64,000 nt of DNA from Achromobacter pulmonis (GTDB lineage Bacteria; Pseudomonadota; Gammaproteobacteria; Burkholderiales; Burkholderiaceae_B), in contig NZ_POQS01000004.1 of the NCBI RefSeq assembly GCF_002885955.2, positions 86,466-150,465 on the forward strand. Reading direction: 5' to 3'. Below, one piece after another: positions 1 to 8,598 of this stretch; positions within the stretch are counted from its first letter, which is position 1; each line of letters starts with the position of its first letter. The notes under the pieces are model-generated. The model made no database searches. It was not told the origin of the DNA and was given only the letters and a program-made list of their open reading frames with translations. The position numbers were made by a program, and so were the translations under genes.

Positions 1-79
1 TAGCAGAGCTGCGCTTCGCTTGCTCGCTCGAATTCCAAGTGGCGGGCCCCTGGGGGCAATATGTGGGCTCCCTCCCCGG

Positions 80-100
80 CCCTCCCTCCAGGAGGGAGGG
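80..100. repeat. Perfect 10-bp inverted repeat (hairpin)
   Basis: CCCTCCCTCC at 80-89 is followed by a single A and then GGAGGGAGGG at 91-100. The arms are perfectly complementary with a one-base centre. It lies in the gene-free left edge downstream of the helicase gene that ends at 366. No T-run follows on either strand, so a classical terminator is not shown. Confidence 0.6.
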
Positions 101-108
101 GGTGGGGA

Positions 109-242
109 CTTCGCTTCGCTTGTCCCTTTGGCTCGCTTCGCTTTGCCTTGTTTGTTGGCGGGCTCTGACTTTGGGTGGGGGCGCCTTCGCTTCGCTTGTC
201 CCCTTCGGTTCGCTTCGCTTTGCCTTGTTTGTTGGCGGGCTC
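109..242. repeat. Two-copy ~76-bp direct repeat
   Basis: A segment starting TTCGCTTCGCTTGTCCC at about 110 and ending in TTGTTGGCGGGCTC near 164 recurs from about 186 to 242, offset by 76-77 bases. Within each copy the short motif TTCGC/GCTTCGCT is itself repeated. The sequence is poorer in codon-like periodicity than the rest of the window and carries no plausible gene. The origin is unknown; it may continue beyond the left edge, since position 13-29 also contains a GCTTCGCT motif. Confidence 0.7.
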
Positions 243-248
243 CGGCTG

Positions 249-316
249 GACGTAGGATGGGTGCAGCGCGCGATTTCTGGCGCAAGGACGCTACCTTCGA
301 GCGCGCGGAACCCATC
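249..316. repeat. Dispersed palindromic repeat unit (partial form)
   Basis: CGTAGGATGGGTGCAGCGCG at 251-270 is identical to the inner right arm of the nested palindrome at 45709-45735, and GCGCGCGGAACCCATC at 301-316 closely matches its outer arm at 45764-45780. The spacing between the two blocks is similar in the two places. This is therefore a single (half) unit of the same repeat family, placed just 3' of the helicase gene. Confidence 0.7.
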
Positions 317-365
317 GGGCGGCGATAGCCGCCGGGATGGTCGCGGGATCACACTGCCCGCGGGT

Positions 366-3300
366 TCAATGCTGCAAATCTATCCACGCCTTCGCTCTTG
401 GGAAATAGAGGGCGGCTCTGGCTTTGCGGCCGTCCAGGGCGGTTACCTGGGTGCAGTAGCGTTGCAGTTGTTCGCCGTGGCGTTGGCGCATGCGTTGGGC
501 GAAGGCGGTGGCGGATTCGCCGGGATGGGGGCGGCCGGTTTTGTAGTCGACGATGAGCCAGCCGTCTTCGGTGCTCAGGGCCAGGTCGATGACCGAGACC
601 TTGCCGGCGGCGTCGATGAGGGGCCATTCCCGGCGGGCGCCGGATTGCGAGAGCAGCCACAGGCCGCGTTCGTCGGCCAGGGTGGCTTGCAGGGTGTCCA
701 GCACGGCTTCGGCGGCGGCGTCGGCCTGGCTGGCGGGGATGCCGGCGCGGGTGAGTTGGCGGCGCATGGCGGCCAGGCGGTCGGCCAGGGCCTGGGCGGG
801 CCAGGCTTGGGCGCCGTCCTGGCCGATGCGGGCCAGCCAGGCGTGGGCCAGGGTGCCGATGGCGGCGTCGTAGCCGGCTTCGAGCTGCCAGGCGGGATGT
901 TCGGCGCCCTCGCCCCAGGCGCCGCGCGCGGGAGCGGCGAAGCCGGGGCTGGCGACTTCGTCGGCCAGGCGCGCCAGTTGCGCCAGGCCCGCGCTGTCCA
1001 CGCGCCGCAGCGGTTCGCCCTGCAGTTCGGGGCCGTCCTCGGCCTGCGGCGCGGTCTCGCCGTCCAGCGAGGGCGGCGTCGGCGCGGCCAGGCAGGGCCA
1101 CAGGCGGCCCAGCAGGCTGGCCGGCGGCGGCGGCTTGACCTGGCCGCTGGCCTCGTCCACCGACAGGTGGCCCACCAGATGCAGGCGCTTGCGCGCGCGC
1201 GTGGCGGCCACGTACAGCAGGCGGTCGACTTCATACGACGCGCGGCGCGCTTCGCGCGCGCCGAGGTAGCGCGACACCGGGTCGGCTTCGGTTTCGGCGC
1301 GCGGCTTGACCGGGCCGAACAGCACGCGGCCGCCGCTATGCTCGAAACGCACCAGCGGCGCCTGGTCGCCGCGCGGGGCGCGGTGCAGGCCGTACAGGAT
1401 GACCGTCTCGAATTGCAGGCCCTTGGACTTGTGCATGGTCATGATCTCGACCGCGCCCGCGTCCTCGTCGGCCGCGTCCGGCGCGGCGAACAGGCGCGCG
1501 ATGCCGGCGTCCAGCGCCGCGGCGTCGATGGCGCCGTGCGGCGCCAGCCGCTCGACCAGCTGGAACAGGCTTTCCGCGTCGTTGGCCACCGACACGCCGG
1601 CGTACAAGGACGGGCCGCCCAGGCGGCGCCACAGCGATTCGACCCAGGCGGCGAACGGCATCGCGCCCGAGGCGTTGCGCGTGTCCAGCAGGATGCCCGC
1701 CACCTGCCGCAGGCGCGCGAACTCGTCGGCGCCGAGCACGGCTTGCGCGGACGGCGTTTCCGGCGCGACGGGCGCCGCGTCGAACAACGAACCTTGCGGC
1801 CCGGCGCTGGCGGCCGCGGGCGAAGTCTGCGGCGTGATGCGCAGCGCGCGCTCCAGCAGCACCGGCACCGGCGTGATGTGGTCGTCGCCGAACAGCCGCT
1901 GCAGCGAAGTCAGCGTCAGGCCGCAGTACGGCGCGCGCAGCACCGACAGCCAGGCCAGGCGGTCGCCGGGATGCGACAAGGCGCGCACCAGCTGCACCAG
2001 GTCGGCCACCACCGGCCGCAGCGCCAGCGGCACCAGGTCCACCGCGCGGCAGCGTATGCCTTCCTGCGCCAGCCTGCGGGTCAGGTTGCCCAGGTGGCTG
2101 CGCGCGCGCACCAGCACCGCGACGGGATGCCTGGCGCCCTTGTGCTCGATCAGCGCCTGGCGCACCAGGTCCACCGCGATGTCCTCGGCCTGTTCCTCGG
2201 CGGCGGCCATTCCCTCGCGCGACCACGCGGGATGGAAGCGCACCGCCGGCTCCGGCAATGCCTCGTGAAACGCGGTCGACGGGCTGTAGGCGATGGCGCC
2301 GGCGGCCGCGTCGCTGCGCCGCGGCAGCAGTTGCGCGAACGACTGGTTGACCCATTCGACGATGCCCGCCTGCGAGCGGAAGTTGTCGGTGAGGTTGAGG
2401 AAGTCGGGCTTCAGCTCGCCCACGCCGATGTCCGCCACTTCCAGGAACAGGCCCACTTCGGCCTTGCGGAAGCGGTAGATCGATTGCATCGGATCGCCCA
2501 CCAGGAACAGGCTGCGGCCGTCGCCGGCCTGCCAGCCCGAGGTCAGCGTGCGCAGCAGGTCCAGCTGCGTCTGGCTGGTGTCCTGGAATTCGTCGATGAG
2601 CAGATGGCGGATCGAGGCGTCGAGCTTCAGCAGCAGTTCGCCGGGATCGTCGGCGCTGCCCAGCGCGGCCGCGGCGCGCTGCGCGATCTCGATGAAATCC
2701 ACTTCGCCCGTGTCGGCAAAGCGCAGCCGCAGCTGCGCCACCGCCAGCGCCAGCGTCATCAGCTGCGCGCCCAGCACTTCCCATTGCTCGTCGCTGAAAT
2801 GCGGCGCGGGCACGTCGCGGATCGCGTGCAGGCGGCGCACCCACGGCGCGTCCGGGTCGGCGGCGTCGAGCCAGGCCACGAACGGTTCCTTGTGCGCGCA
2901 TTTGGGCGGAAAGCCCTGGTTCTTGGTGACCGTTTTACGCAGAGTGCCCTTGTCAGTCAGCAGCAAGTTCGCCACGGCCTGCCATTGGTCCAGCATGTCG
3001 GCGTCGGGCAGCAGTTCTTCGGTCCAGTCCAGAAGCGCCTGCAGCTTGTTCTCGGCTTCGCCGTCCTGCAGGCAGGCGGCGGCCAGCCGCGCCGGGCTGC
3101 AAAGCGCCTCGGCCCAGCCATAAGGCATGGCCGCGCAAAGCGAGTCCAGGTCCTCGCCGATGGCCTCGGCCAGCATGGTTTCCAGCGCCTCGCGGTCGGA
3201 GCCGTGGCGCAGCAGCGGCAGCCATTGGTCGCGCTGGCCCAGCATGTCGGCGATGGCTTCCTTGGCCGCCTGCACATCCACGTCCAGGTGCTTGAGCAGG

Positions 3301-3815
3301 ATGCGCACGGCCTCGTAGTCGTCGGCCAGTTCCAGCGTGGCGCGGGCCGCGGCCTCGTAGTGCGCGCGCGCGTCGTCGGTGATCTCGGGCATGCCGCCCA
3401 GCTCCGACAGCCACGGCATGCTGCGCACCAGGCCGGCGCAGAACGAGTCGATGGTGCGGATGGCCAGCCGCGCCGGATGCTCCAGCAGGTGCCAGCCCAG
3501 CTCGTCGTTGCGCGCCAGGGCGGCGCGCGCCAGCTCCCAGCTGCGGCGTTCGTGCATGGCCTCGGGCGGGCCGTCCTGCCCGCGACGCAATTTGCTGAGC
3601 ACGCGCGCGTGCATCTCGGAGGCGGCCTTGCGCGTGAAGGTGATGGCGACGATTTCTTCCGGACGGTTGACCGTGGCCAGCAGCGCCAGGATGCGGTCGG
3701 TCAGCAACTCGGTCTTGCCCGAGCCGGCAGGCGCCTGCACCAGGAAGGATCGCGTCGGGTCCAGCGCGGCGGCGCGCGCGGCGTGGTCGTGCGGCAGTCG
3801 TTCTTGTTCAGCCAT
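366..3815 (-). CDS. AddA-like UvrD-family helicase/nuclease
   Basis: An 1149-residue superfamily 1 helicase for double-strand-break end processing. Visible motifs: Walker A APAGSGKTEL near residue 30, Walker B LIDEFQDTSQ, GDPMQSIYRFRKAE, TDNFRSQ, TMHKSKGLQFETVILYG, and LLYVAATRARKRLHLVG. The C-terminus carries a PD-(D/E)XK nuclease signature with the VDYKTG motif about 60 residues before the end, as in AddA/RecB-type enzymes. It starts 3 bases after the stop of the upstream partner, with GAGGACG inside that gene as the probable ribosome site, so the two are translationally linked. In betaproteobacteria lacking RecBCD this pair is thought to do the same job; that equivalence is family knowledge. 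The exact subfamily name (AddA versus generic UvrD-like) is uncertain. Confidence 0.9.
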   Translation of the reverse strand: MAEQERLPHDHAARAAALDPTRSFLVQAPAGSGKTELLTDRILALLATVNRPEEIVAITFTRKAASEMHARVLSKLRRGQDGPPEAMHERRSWELARAALARNDELGWHLLEHPARLAIRTIDSFCAGLVRSMPWLSELGGMPEITDDARAHYEAAARATLELADDYEAVRILLKHLDVDVQAAKEAIADMLGQRDQWLPLLRHGSDREALETMLAEAIGEDLDSLCAAMPYGWAEALCSPARLAAACLQDGEAENKLQALLDWTEELLPDADMLDQWQAVANLLLTDKGTLRKTVTKNQGFPPKCAHKEPFVAWLDAADPDAPWVRRLHAIRDVPAPHFSDEQWEVLGAQLMTLALAVAQLRLRFADTGEVDFIEIAQRAAAALGSADDPGELLLKLDASIRHLLIDEFQDTSQTQLDLLRTLTSGWQAGDGRSLFLVGDPMQSIYRFRKAEVGLFLEVADIGVGELKPDFLNLTDNFRSQAGIVEWVNQSFAQLLPRRSDAAAGAIAYSPSTAFHEALPEPAVRFHPAWSREGMAAAEEQAEDIAVDLVRQALIEHKGARHPVAVLVRARSHLGNLTRRLAQEGIRCRAVDLVPLALRPVVADLVQLVRALSHPGDRLAWLSVLRAPYCGLTLTSLQRLFGDDHITPVPVLLERALRITPQTSPAAASAGPQGSLFDAAPVAPETPSAQAVLGADEFARLRQVAGILLDTRNASGAMPFAAWVESLWRRLGGPSLYAGVSVANDAESLFQLVERLAPHGAIDAAALDAGIARLFAAPDAADEDAGAVEIMTMHKSKGLQFETVILYGLHRAPRGDQAPLVRFEHSGGRVLFGPVKPRAETEADPVSRYLGAREARRASYEVDRLLYVAATRARKRLHLVGHLSVDEASGQVKPPPPASLLGRLWPCLAAPTPPSLDGETAPQAEDGPELQGEPLRRVDSAGLAQLARLADEVASPGFAAPARGAWGEGAEHPAWQLEAGYDAAIGTLAHAWLARIGQDGAQAWPAQALADRLAAMRRQLTRAGIPASQADAAAEAVLDTLQATLADERGLWLLSQSGARREWPLIDAAGKVSVIDLALSTEDGWLIVDYKTGRPHPGESATAFAQRMRQRHGEQLQRYCTQVTALDGRKARAALYFPRAKAWIDLQH

Positions 3816-3818
3816 GGC

Positions 3819-6482
3819 TCATGCGTCCTCGTCGTCCAGATGCAAACGCAGGAACGGCAATGCATCGCAGTATTTCAAGTCGTCGCGGCGGTAGGCCACG
3901 TTGGCCGCATGGCCCGCGACGTATTCATCGGCCAGCGCTTCGATGGCGGCGCGCCAGCGCTCGCGTATCTGCGGCCACGACAGGCCTTCGAAGAATTTGC
4001 TGTCGCTGGCCAGGGTCACGCCCTCCATGCCCAGGTCCTCGTCGGCCAGGCCGGCCACGGCGACCTGGCGCGCGTGGATCTGCGCCAGCACCAGGCCGGC
4101 CACGTCGCCGCCGGCGGCCTCGGCCAGCACCGAAGCGTAGAACGGCAGCTGCAGGTTCACGGGGCGGCTGCGCGACCAGTCCGGCTCGGGCCGGGCCGGG
4201 GCCGCGCCGGTCTTGTAGTCCACGATGACGTTGCGGCCGTCCTGCAGGCTGTCGATGCGGTCCAGCCGCAGCTTCAGCACCAGCGCGCCGCGCTGCCACT
4301 GATGGTTTTTTTCAACCTGGGCCACGGCGAACGGCAGGCGCTGCGCTTCCTTGTCGAGCCAGGCCGCCAGCACGGTCTGCGCGCGCTGGCACTCCAGCGT
4401 GCGCAAGGCCGGCGCGTAGTCTTTCAGTTCCTCGTCGGCGGCCTGCGCCACGGCCTGGGCCACCAGGTCCGGCAGGCGACGTTCAGCCATCAGCTCGTGC
4501 AGTTTTTCCTGGTCGGGCATCATGCCCCACAGCAGTTCCAGGGCCTTATGCAGGAACTGGCCGCGCACGTTCACCCCGGCCGCATCGGCGTAGGAGGCCA
4601 GTTCGCGCCCGCCCAGGCGATGGCGCACGAAGGCCCACAGCGGGTTGCGCGCCTGCGTGTCCAGCACGTCCAGGCCGCCGCCGCCGCGATTGCCCGCCGC
4701 CAGCGGCGGGCCTTGCGAGTCGTCCAGCGATTCCTGCGGCAAGGCCGCCGGCGCCGGTTGCGCCGCGGGCGTCCAGTCGGTCAGGGGCGCGGCGGCGATC
4801 AGCGGCGACGGACGCAATTCGCGCTCGCCGTCCATGTGCGCGTGGCTGACGATGATCTCCGGCGCGCAGCGGCACAGCGCGGCGTACATGCCTTCGGCCC
4901 ATTCGCGCTCGCGCTCCGGCGTGGCGCGCGGCGCCTTGGCCTGGCGCAGCACCGCCAGCGGCAGCAGCGGATTGGGCTTGGGCGAAGCGGGCAGCACGTC
5001 GTCGGTCAGGCCCAGTATCCAGACGCCGTCCCAGTAGCCGCCCTCGGCTTCCAGCAGGCCCAGCACGTCCAGGCGCGCCAGCGGATCGCGCTGCGGCTGG
5101 AACGAGGCGGACCGCGCCACACTCTCCAGCAGGTTGACGGCGGCCAGCCCGCCCAGGCGGCCCGCCGCCGGCGCCAGCGCGGAAAAACTGCCCAGCGCAT
5201 CGCCCAGCGCGCCCATCACCTGGTAGCCCACGCTGTCGAGCACGGCTTCGCCCGGAAAGCCCAGCGCCGTCAGCGCGGCCTTCATGCGCAGCATCCAGAC
5301 GTCGCAGGTGGCCTGCTTGCCGCCGCGCGTCCAGACTTCCATGGCCTGGTCCCAGGCCTGCGCCAGCGACGGCAGATCGGCCAGCAGCTTGCGCCAGTCC
5401 TGCGGGCTGACGCGCAGCTGCGCCTGGCGCCGCCAGCGCGCGTCGATCGAGGCCAGCCGCGCGCGGTCGCGCACGTCGCTGGCGCAATGCCCGCCCAGCA
5501 GCGCAGCGCCCAGCACTTCGACGCCGCAGCCCTTGCCCGGCGCGCATTCGGCCAGGGCGCGCAGCCAGGCGAGCGCGGCGCGCGCCATCGGCCATTCGTT
5601 CAGCGGCCGGCCCACCGCCACGTTGAAGGCATATGCGGCCTGGCCGCCGCGTCCGGCCAGGGCCTGGCTCAATACCCGCCGCGCGAAAGGCGATTCCGCC
5701 TCGAGCTGCGGCGACACGATGGCGTAGCGGCCATGCGGATTCTGCTTCAGGCGTTCGGCCGCCCAGGCCGCGGCGGCGCGCCATTGCGCCCCCTGGTCCG
5801 CGGCCTCGTAGCGGCGCGCCGCGGTTTCCACGCGCTGCGCATCGCGCCACTGCGCGACGGCCGCGCCCTGCGCTTCGAAGGCGCGCAGCAGGCGCCGGAA
5901 CCGCGGCGACAGGTCGGTGAAACCGGCCAGCACCAGCTGCCGCGGGATGGGCAGCCGTCCATCCTCCAGCGCGCGCAGCACGCGCGCATAACCCTGGTTC
6001 GCGTCCTCGGCGTCGATGCCGGCCAGCACCTGGCGATAACGCTCGCGCCATCTGGCGAAGCCGCGGTATTCGTCGGTGTCCGCGCCCGAGGGCACATGGA
6101 GGTCCCACTCATCCATGAGCAGGTCCGCGTCCATGGCCAGGCGCGCGGCCTGGCTGGCGTCGAGCAGTACGCGCTCGGCTTCTTCCGCCCGGATCGCTTC
6201 GGTCCACACCAGCTGCGTGGCGAAGCTGTCCAGCCGGTAGGCCGGCACGCCCTCATCGGCCTCGAATGCGAGCTCGTTGGCGGATTCGGCCAGCCAGGCC
6301 GACAGCGGCAGGATGCGCGGCAGTTCGCTGACCTGGCGCTCCTGGCGCAGCAGGCCGGCCAGCTCCAGCGTCAGACGGCGCGACAGGCGGTTGTTGACGG
6401 TCAGCACCAAGGTGCCGGCGGCCGGCATGGCGCCGATTTCCGGCAGAGACAGATCGGGATGGATAGGCGAGGAGTCCTGCAT
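3819..6482 (-). CDS. AddB-like DNA repair nuclease (TIGR03623 type)
   Basis: An 887-residue protein that partners the helicase directly downstream. The C-terminal third has the nuclease motif VIVDYKTG followed by LQLPFYASVL, characteristic of the RecB-like PD-(D/E)XK fold. The N-terminus (TLVLTVNNRLSRRL) resembles the degenerate helicase part of AddB but shows no Walker A GxGKT, so it is probably a structural and nuclease subunit. It corresponds to the family described as probable DNA repair protein, always adjacent to a UvrD-like helicase. I chose ATG at 6482 rather than the GTG two codons earlier. The ribosome site is weak, and it probably belongs to a transcript starting at the MFS gene or earlier. 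Confidence 0.85.
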   Translation of the reverse strand: MQDSSPIHPDLSLPEIGAMPAAGTLVLTVNNRLSRRLTLELAGLLRQERQVSELPRILPLSAWLAESANELAFEADEGVPAYRLDSFATQLVWTEAIRAEEAERVLLDASQAARLAMDADLLMDEWDLHVPSGADTDEYRGFARWRERYRQVLAGIDAEDANQGYARVLRALEDGRLPIPRQLVLAGFTDLSPRFRRLLRAFEAQGAAVAQWRDAQRVETAARRYEAADQGAQWRAAAAWAAERLKQNPHGRYAIVSPQLEAESPFARRVLSQALAGRGGQAAYAFNVAVGRPLNEWPMARAALAWLRALAECAPGKGCGVEVLGAALLGGHCASDVRDRARLASIDARWRRQAQLRVSPQDWRKLLADLPSLAQAWDQAMEVWTRGGKQATCDVWMLRMKAALTALGFPGEAVLDSVGYQVMGALGDALGSFSALAPAAGRLGGLAAVNLLESVARSASFQPQRDPLARLDVLGLLEAEGGYWDGVWILGLTDDVLPASPKPNPLLPLAVLRQAKAPRATPEREREWAEGMYAALCRCAPEIIVSHAHMDGERELRPSPLIAAAPLTDWTPAAQPAPAALPQESLDDSQGPPLAAGNRGGGGLDVLDTQARNPLWAFVRHRLGGRELASYADAAGVNVRGQFLHKALELLWGMMPDQEKLHELMAERRLPDLVAQAVAQAADEELKDYAPALRTLECQRAQTVLAAWLDKEAQRLPFAVAQVEKNHQWQRGALVLKLRLDRIDSLQDGRNVIVDYKTGAAPARPEPDWSRSRPVNLQLPFYASVLAEAAGGDVAGLVLAQIHARQVAVAGLADEDLGMEGVTLASDSKFFEGLSWPQIRERWRAAIEALADEYVAGHAANVAYRRDDLKYCDALPFLRLHLDDEDA

Positions 6483-6588
6483 GGGCACCCGGGACGCGCG
6501 CCCGCGGCGCGCGCCGATGAAGGAGAAAAATATCGCCGTAGGATACCGCGAGCCGGCGGCGCGGAACGCGCCGCCCGGGCACTGGAAA

Positions 6589-6750
6589 CTAGAAGCCGCA
6601 AAGCGCGGCCAGGTTTTCCCAGTGGATCTGCATCTCGGGCGTGCTGTAGCCCCAGAAGGCCAGGCCGAGCAAGGCCGCCAGCGCCAGCCCGCCGGCCACG
6701 CGCCAGCCGCGGCGGCGGGACGAGGACGGCTGGACGGGTCTGGACGTCAT
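6589..6750 (-). CDS. Small single-span membrane protein (53 aa)
   Basis: A short frame starting ATG at 6750 with CGGAGC about 8 bases before it. The N-terminus is Ser/Arg-rich (residues 1-15), then a hydrophobic stretch with GGLALAALLGLAFWGY (residues about 19-35), then MQIHWENLAALCGF at the end. This predicts one transmembrane helix with a positive N-terminus inside. It lies 12 bases after the MFS gene in the same direction and so is probably co-transcribed with it. No function is recognised. Coding potential rests on codon choice, spacing and the clean membrane profile. Confidence 0.6.
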   Translation of the reverse strand: MTSRPVQPSSSRRRGWRVAGGLALAALLGLAFWGYSTPEMQIHWENLAALCGF

Positions 6751-6762
6751 GGCGGCTCCGGG

Positions 6763-7962
6763 TCAGGCGGGAACGGGCTGGGCCACCGGCTGCTCGCGCA
6801 CCGGCAGGCACAGCAGCGCGGCGATGACGGCCAGCGCCACGCCCAGCCACCACACCAGGTCGTAGCTGCCGGTCCTGGCGTAGGCGTATCCGCCCAGCCA
6901 GACGCCGATGAAGCTGCCGATCTGGTGGCCCAGGAACACGATGCCCGATAGCGTGGCCGCATAGCGCAGGCCGTAGATCTGCCCGATCAGGCCCTGCGTG
7001 AGCGGCACCGTTCCCAGCCAGAACAGGCCCATCCAGGCGGCGAAGGCATACAGCACCCAGGGCGACAGCGGCAGCCACAGCAACAGCAGGATGCCGAAGG
7101 CGCGCATGCCGTACACCGCGGCCAGCAGGCGCTTCTTGCTGTACTTGCCGCCCAGCTTGCCGGCATAGAACGAACCCAGCACGTTGAACAGCCCGATCAG
7201 CGCGATGGCGGTGGCGCCGTGCCCCGCCGTCAGGCCGCCATCGGTAACGTAGGCCGGCAGGTGCAGCGTGATGAACGCCGTGTGGAAGCCGCAGACGAAG
7301 TAGCTCCAGAACAGGAAATGGAACGACGGATGGCGCACGGCCTGCTTGACCGCGGCGGCCAGCGACTGCTGCGGACCCGAATGGGCCTGCGGCCGGCCGC
7401 GCAGGAAATAGGCCAGCGGCGCGCCGCAGGCGACGAACAGCGACAGCACCCACAGCGCGCCCGGCCAGTCCAGCCCGCTGATCAGCAGCTGGCCGGTGGG
7501 CACCACGGCGAACTGCCCCATCGAGCCGCCCGCGCTGGCGATGCCCATGGCGGTGCTGCGATAGGCCGGCGGCACCGAACGGGCCACCACCGGCAGGATC
7601 ACCGGAAACGTCGTGCCCGCCTGCCCCAGCCCGACCAGCACGCCGGCGGTCAGGTACAGCGTGGTCTCGTCGGTGGCGAAGCGCGTGCCGATCATGCCCA
7701 GCATGTACAGCAGCGCCCCCAGGGCGATGGTGCGGCCCGAACCGTATCGGTCGGCCAGGATGCCCATGAAAATACAGGCCACGCCCCACACCAGGTTCTG
7801 CAGCGCGAACGCCATGGAAAACACTTCGCGGCCCCAGCCGTGGGCCAGCCCCATCGGTTGCATGAACAGGCCGAAGGTGGCGCGCACGCCCATGGCAAGC
7901 AGCACGACCAGCGTGCCCAGCGCAATGGTGCGCATGGAAATCGTATCGGATGGGTTGGACAT
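6763..7962 (-). CDS. MFS transporter (oxalate/formate or monocarboxylate-like)
   Basis: A 399-residue major facilitator with twelve predicted membrane helices. The loop between helices 2 and 3 has the MFS signature (GILADRYGSGRTIALGALLY), and the N-terminal helix (TLVVLLAMGVRATFGLFM) is typical of monocarboxylate/OFA-like permeases that import organic acids. A longer frame extends to 8034, but the ATG at 7962 (MSNPSDTIS) is preferred because the upstream 24 residues are charged and unlike the family. The substrate cannot be read from the sequence. It heads the transcript that continues through the small membrane protein to the AddAB-like pair; why a transporter should share a transcript with DNA repair genes is not clear. 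Confidence 0.85.
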   Translation of the reverse strand: MSNPSDTISMRTIALGTLVVLLAMGVRATFGLFMQPMGLAHGWGREVFSMAFALQNLVWGVACIFMGILADRYGSGRTIALGALLYMLGMIGTRFATDETTLYLTAGVLVGLGQAGTTFPVILPVVARSVPPAYRSTAMGIASAGGSMGQFAVVPTGQLLISGLDWPGALWVLSLFVACGAPLAYFLRGRPQAHSGPQQSLAAAVKQAVRHPSFHFLFWSYFVCGFHTAFITLHLPAYVTDGGLTAGHGATAIALIGLFNVLGSFYAGKLGGKYSKKRLLAAVYGMRAFGILLLLWLPLSPWVLYAFAAWMGLFWLGTVPLTQGLIGQIYGLRYAATLSGIVFLGHQIGSFIGVWLGGYAYARTGSYDLVWWLGVALAVIAALLCLPVREQPVAQPVPA

Positions 7963-8137
7963 GAAATCCGTGTCTCGTTGTTTTTGGTTTTCCGCCCCCT
8001 CCTCGGAGCGGTCCGGCGCAGCGGGCCGGATCAAACATCATATACAACTTCCGGCGCCGGCTTCTCGGCGCCGCGGCGGTTCGGATCGGGGATGGGGAAG
8101 GAGGCGGGGCTGAAGCGCCCGGGGCAATGATGGGAGG

Positions 8138-8212
8138 TGGCGTCTCCGACAGGAATCGAACCTGTATCTAGGACTTAGGAGGTCCTTGTTCTATCCATTG
8201 AACTACGGAGAC
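8138..8212 (-). tRNA. tRNA-Arg (anticodon CCT)
   Basis: Read on the minus strand, GTCTCCG pairs with CGGAGAC to make the acceptor stem. The anticodon stem AGGAC/GTCCT encloses the loop CTCCTAA, giving anticodon CCT (arginine, AGG codons). The T arm has GGTTCGATTCC. A discriminator G is followed by an encoded CCA (8138-8140). A TACAAT hexamer at 8227-8232 (minus) is a possible -10. Confidence 0.97.
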
Positions 8213-8243
8213 ACACCAAGCGCGGCATTGTATCGCTTTTATC

Positions 8244-8266
8244 GCAGGGCAATGGAAAAGCCCTGC
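8244..8266. terminator. Hairpin between toxin gene and tRNA
   Basis: GCAGGGC (8244-8250) and GCCCTGC (8260-8266) are perfect inverted arms with a 9-base loop, 5 bases after the toxin stop codon. There is no T-run, so it may be a weak or factor-dependent terminator. It overlaps the region from which the tRNA must be transcribed. Confidence 0.45.
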
Positions 8267-8271
8267 GGACG

Positions 8272-8598
8272 CTACGGCCTGAGGGCGCGGACGGGCCGGC
8301 GCGCAAGCCTGGTCTTGAAATCCTGCCGCGTATCGCAGATCAGATGGATGTAGACGGTATCGCCCAGCACTTCATAGATCATGCGGTTCCTGGCGACGAT
8401 GATTTCCAGGAAATGCATGGCCGGCAGTTCGGCCGGGGCATGGCCGGCGTGGGGAAACCGCTCAAGATTCAAAATGGCTTTTTTGATCCTGGCGTACGCA
8501 TCCAGCCATACGGCCTGGGAGAAATGCTTTCTGATGTAGCGGCGGATTTCATGGAGATCATCGACGGCGGACTGGAGAAAGACCACCTTGCCACTCAT
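8272..8598 (-). CDS. RelE/ParE-family toxin
   Basis: A 108-residue protein starting MSGKVVFLQSAVDDLHEI. The pattern of A-x-x-D-L-x-x-I-x-x-Y-I near residues 11-22 and the C-terminal run IIVARNRMIYEVLGDTVYIH match the ParE branch of the RelE/ParE superfamily (gyrase poisons or ribosome-dependent nucleases). The start ATG overlaps the antitoxin stop by 4 bases (ATGA), the usual antitoxin-first coupling. The same frame stays open upstream through the antitoxin gene, but that part is not coding. Whether it is active, and its target, cannot be told from sequence. Confidence 0.85.
   Translation of the reverse strand: MSGKVVFLQSAVDDLHEIRRYIRKHFSQAVWLDAYARIKKAILNLERFPHAGHAPAELPAMHFLEIIVARNRMIYEVLGDTVYIHLICDTRQDFKTRLARRPVRALRP

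Noticed and set aside
109..242. CRISPR-like array
   Set aside because: Only two copies, adjacent and longer than CRISPR repeats, with no spacers and no cas genes.
39..6827. A 2262-codon open frame on the plus strand opposite the AddAB-like genes
   Set aside because: It is an antisense shadow of high-GC genes; its translation is low-complexity Arg/Gln/Gly/Ala with no domains, while the minus strand shows clear helicase and nuclease motifs.
8138..8212. Genomic island integrated at tRNA-Arg
   Set aside because: No integrase and no duplicated tRNA 3' end are seen in the window; kept only as a low-interest note.
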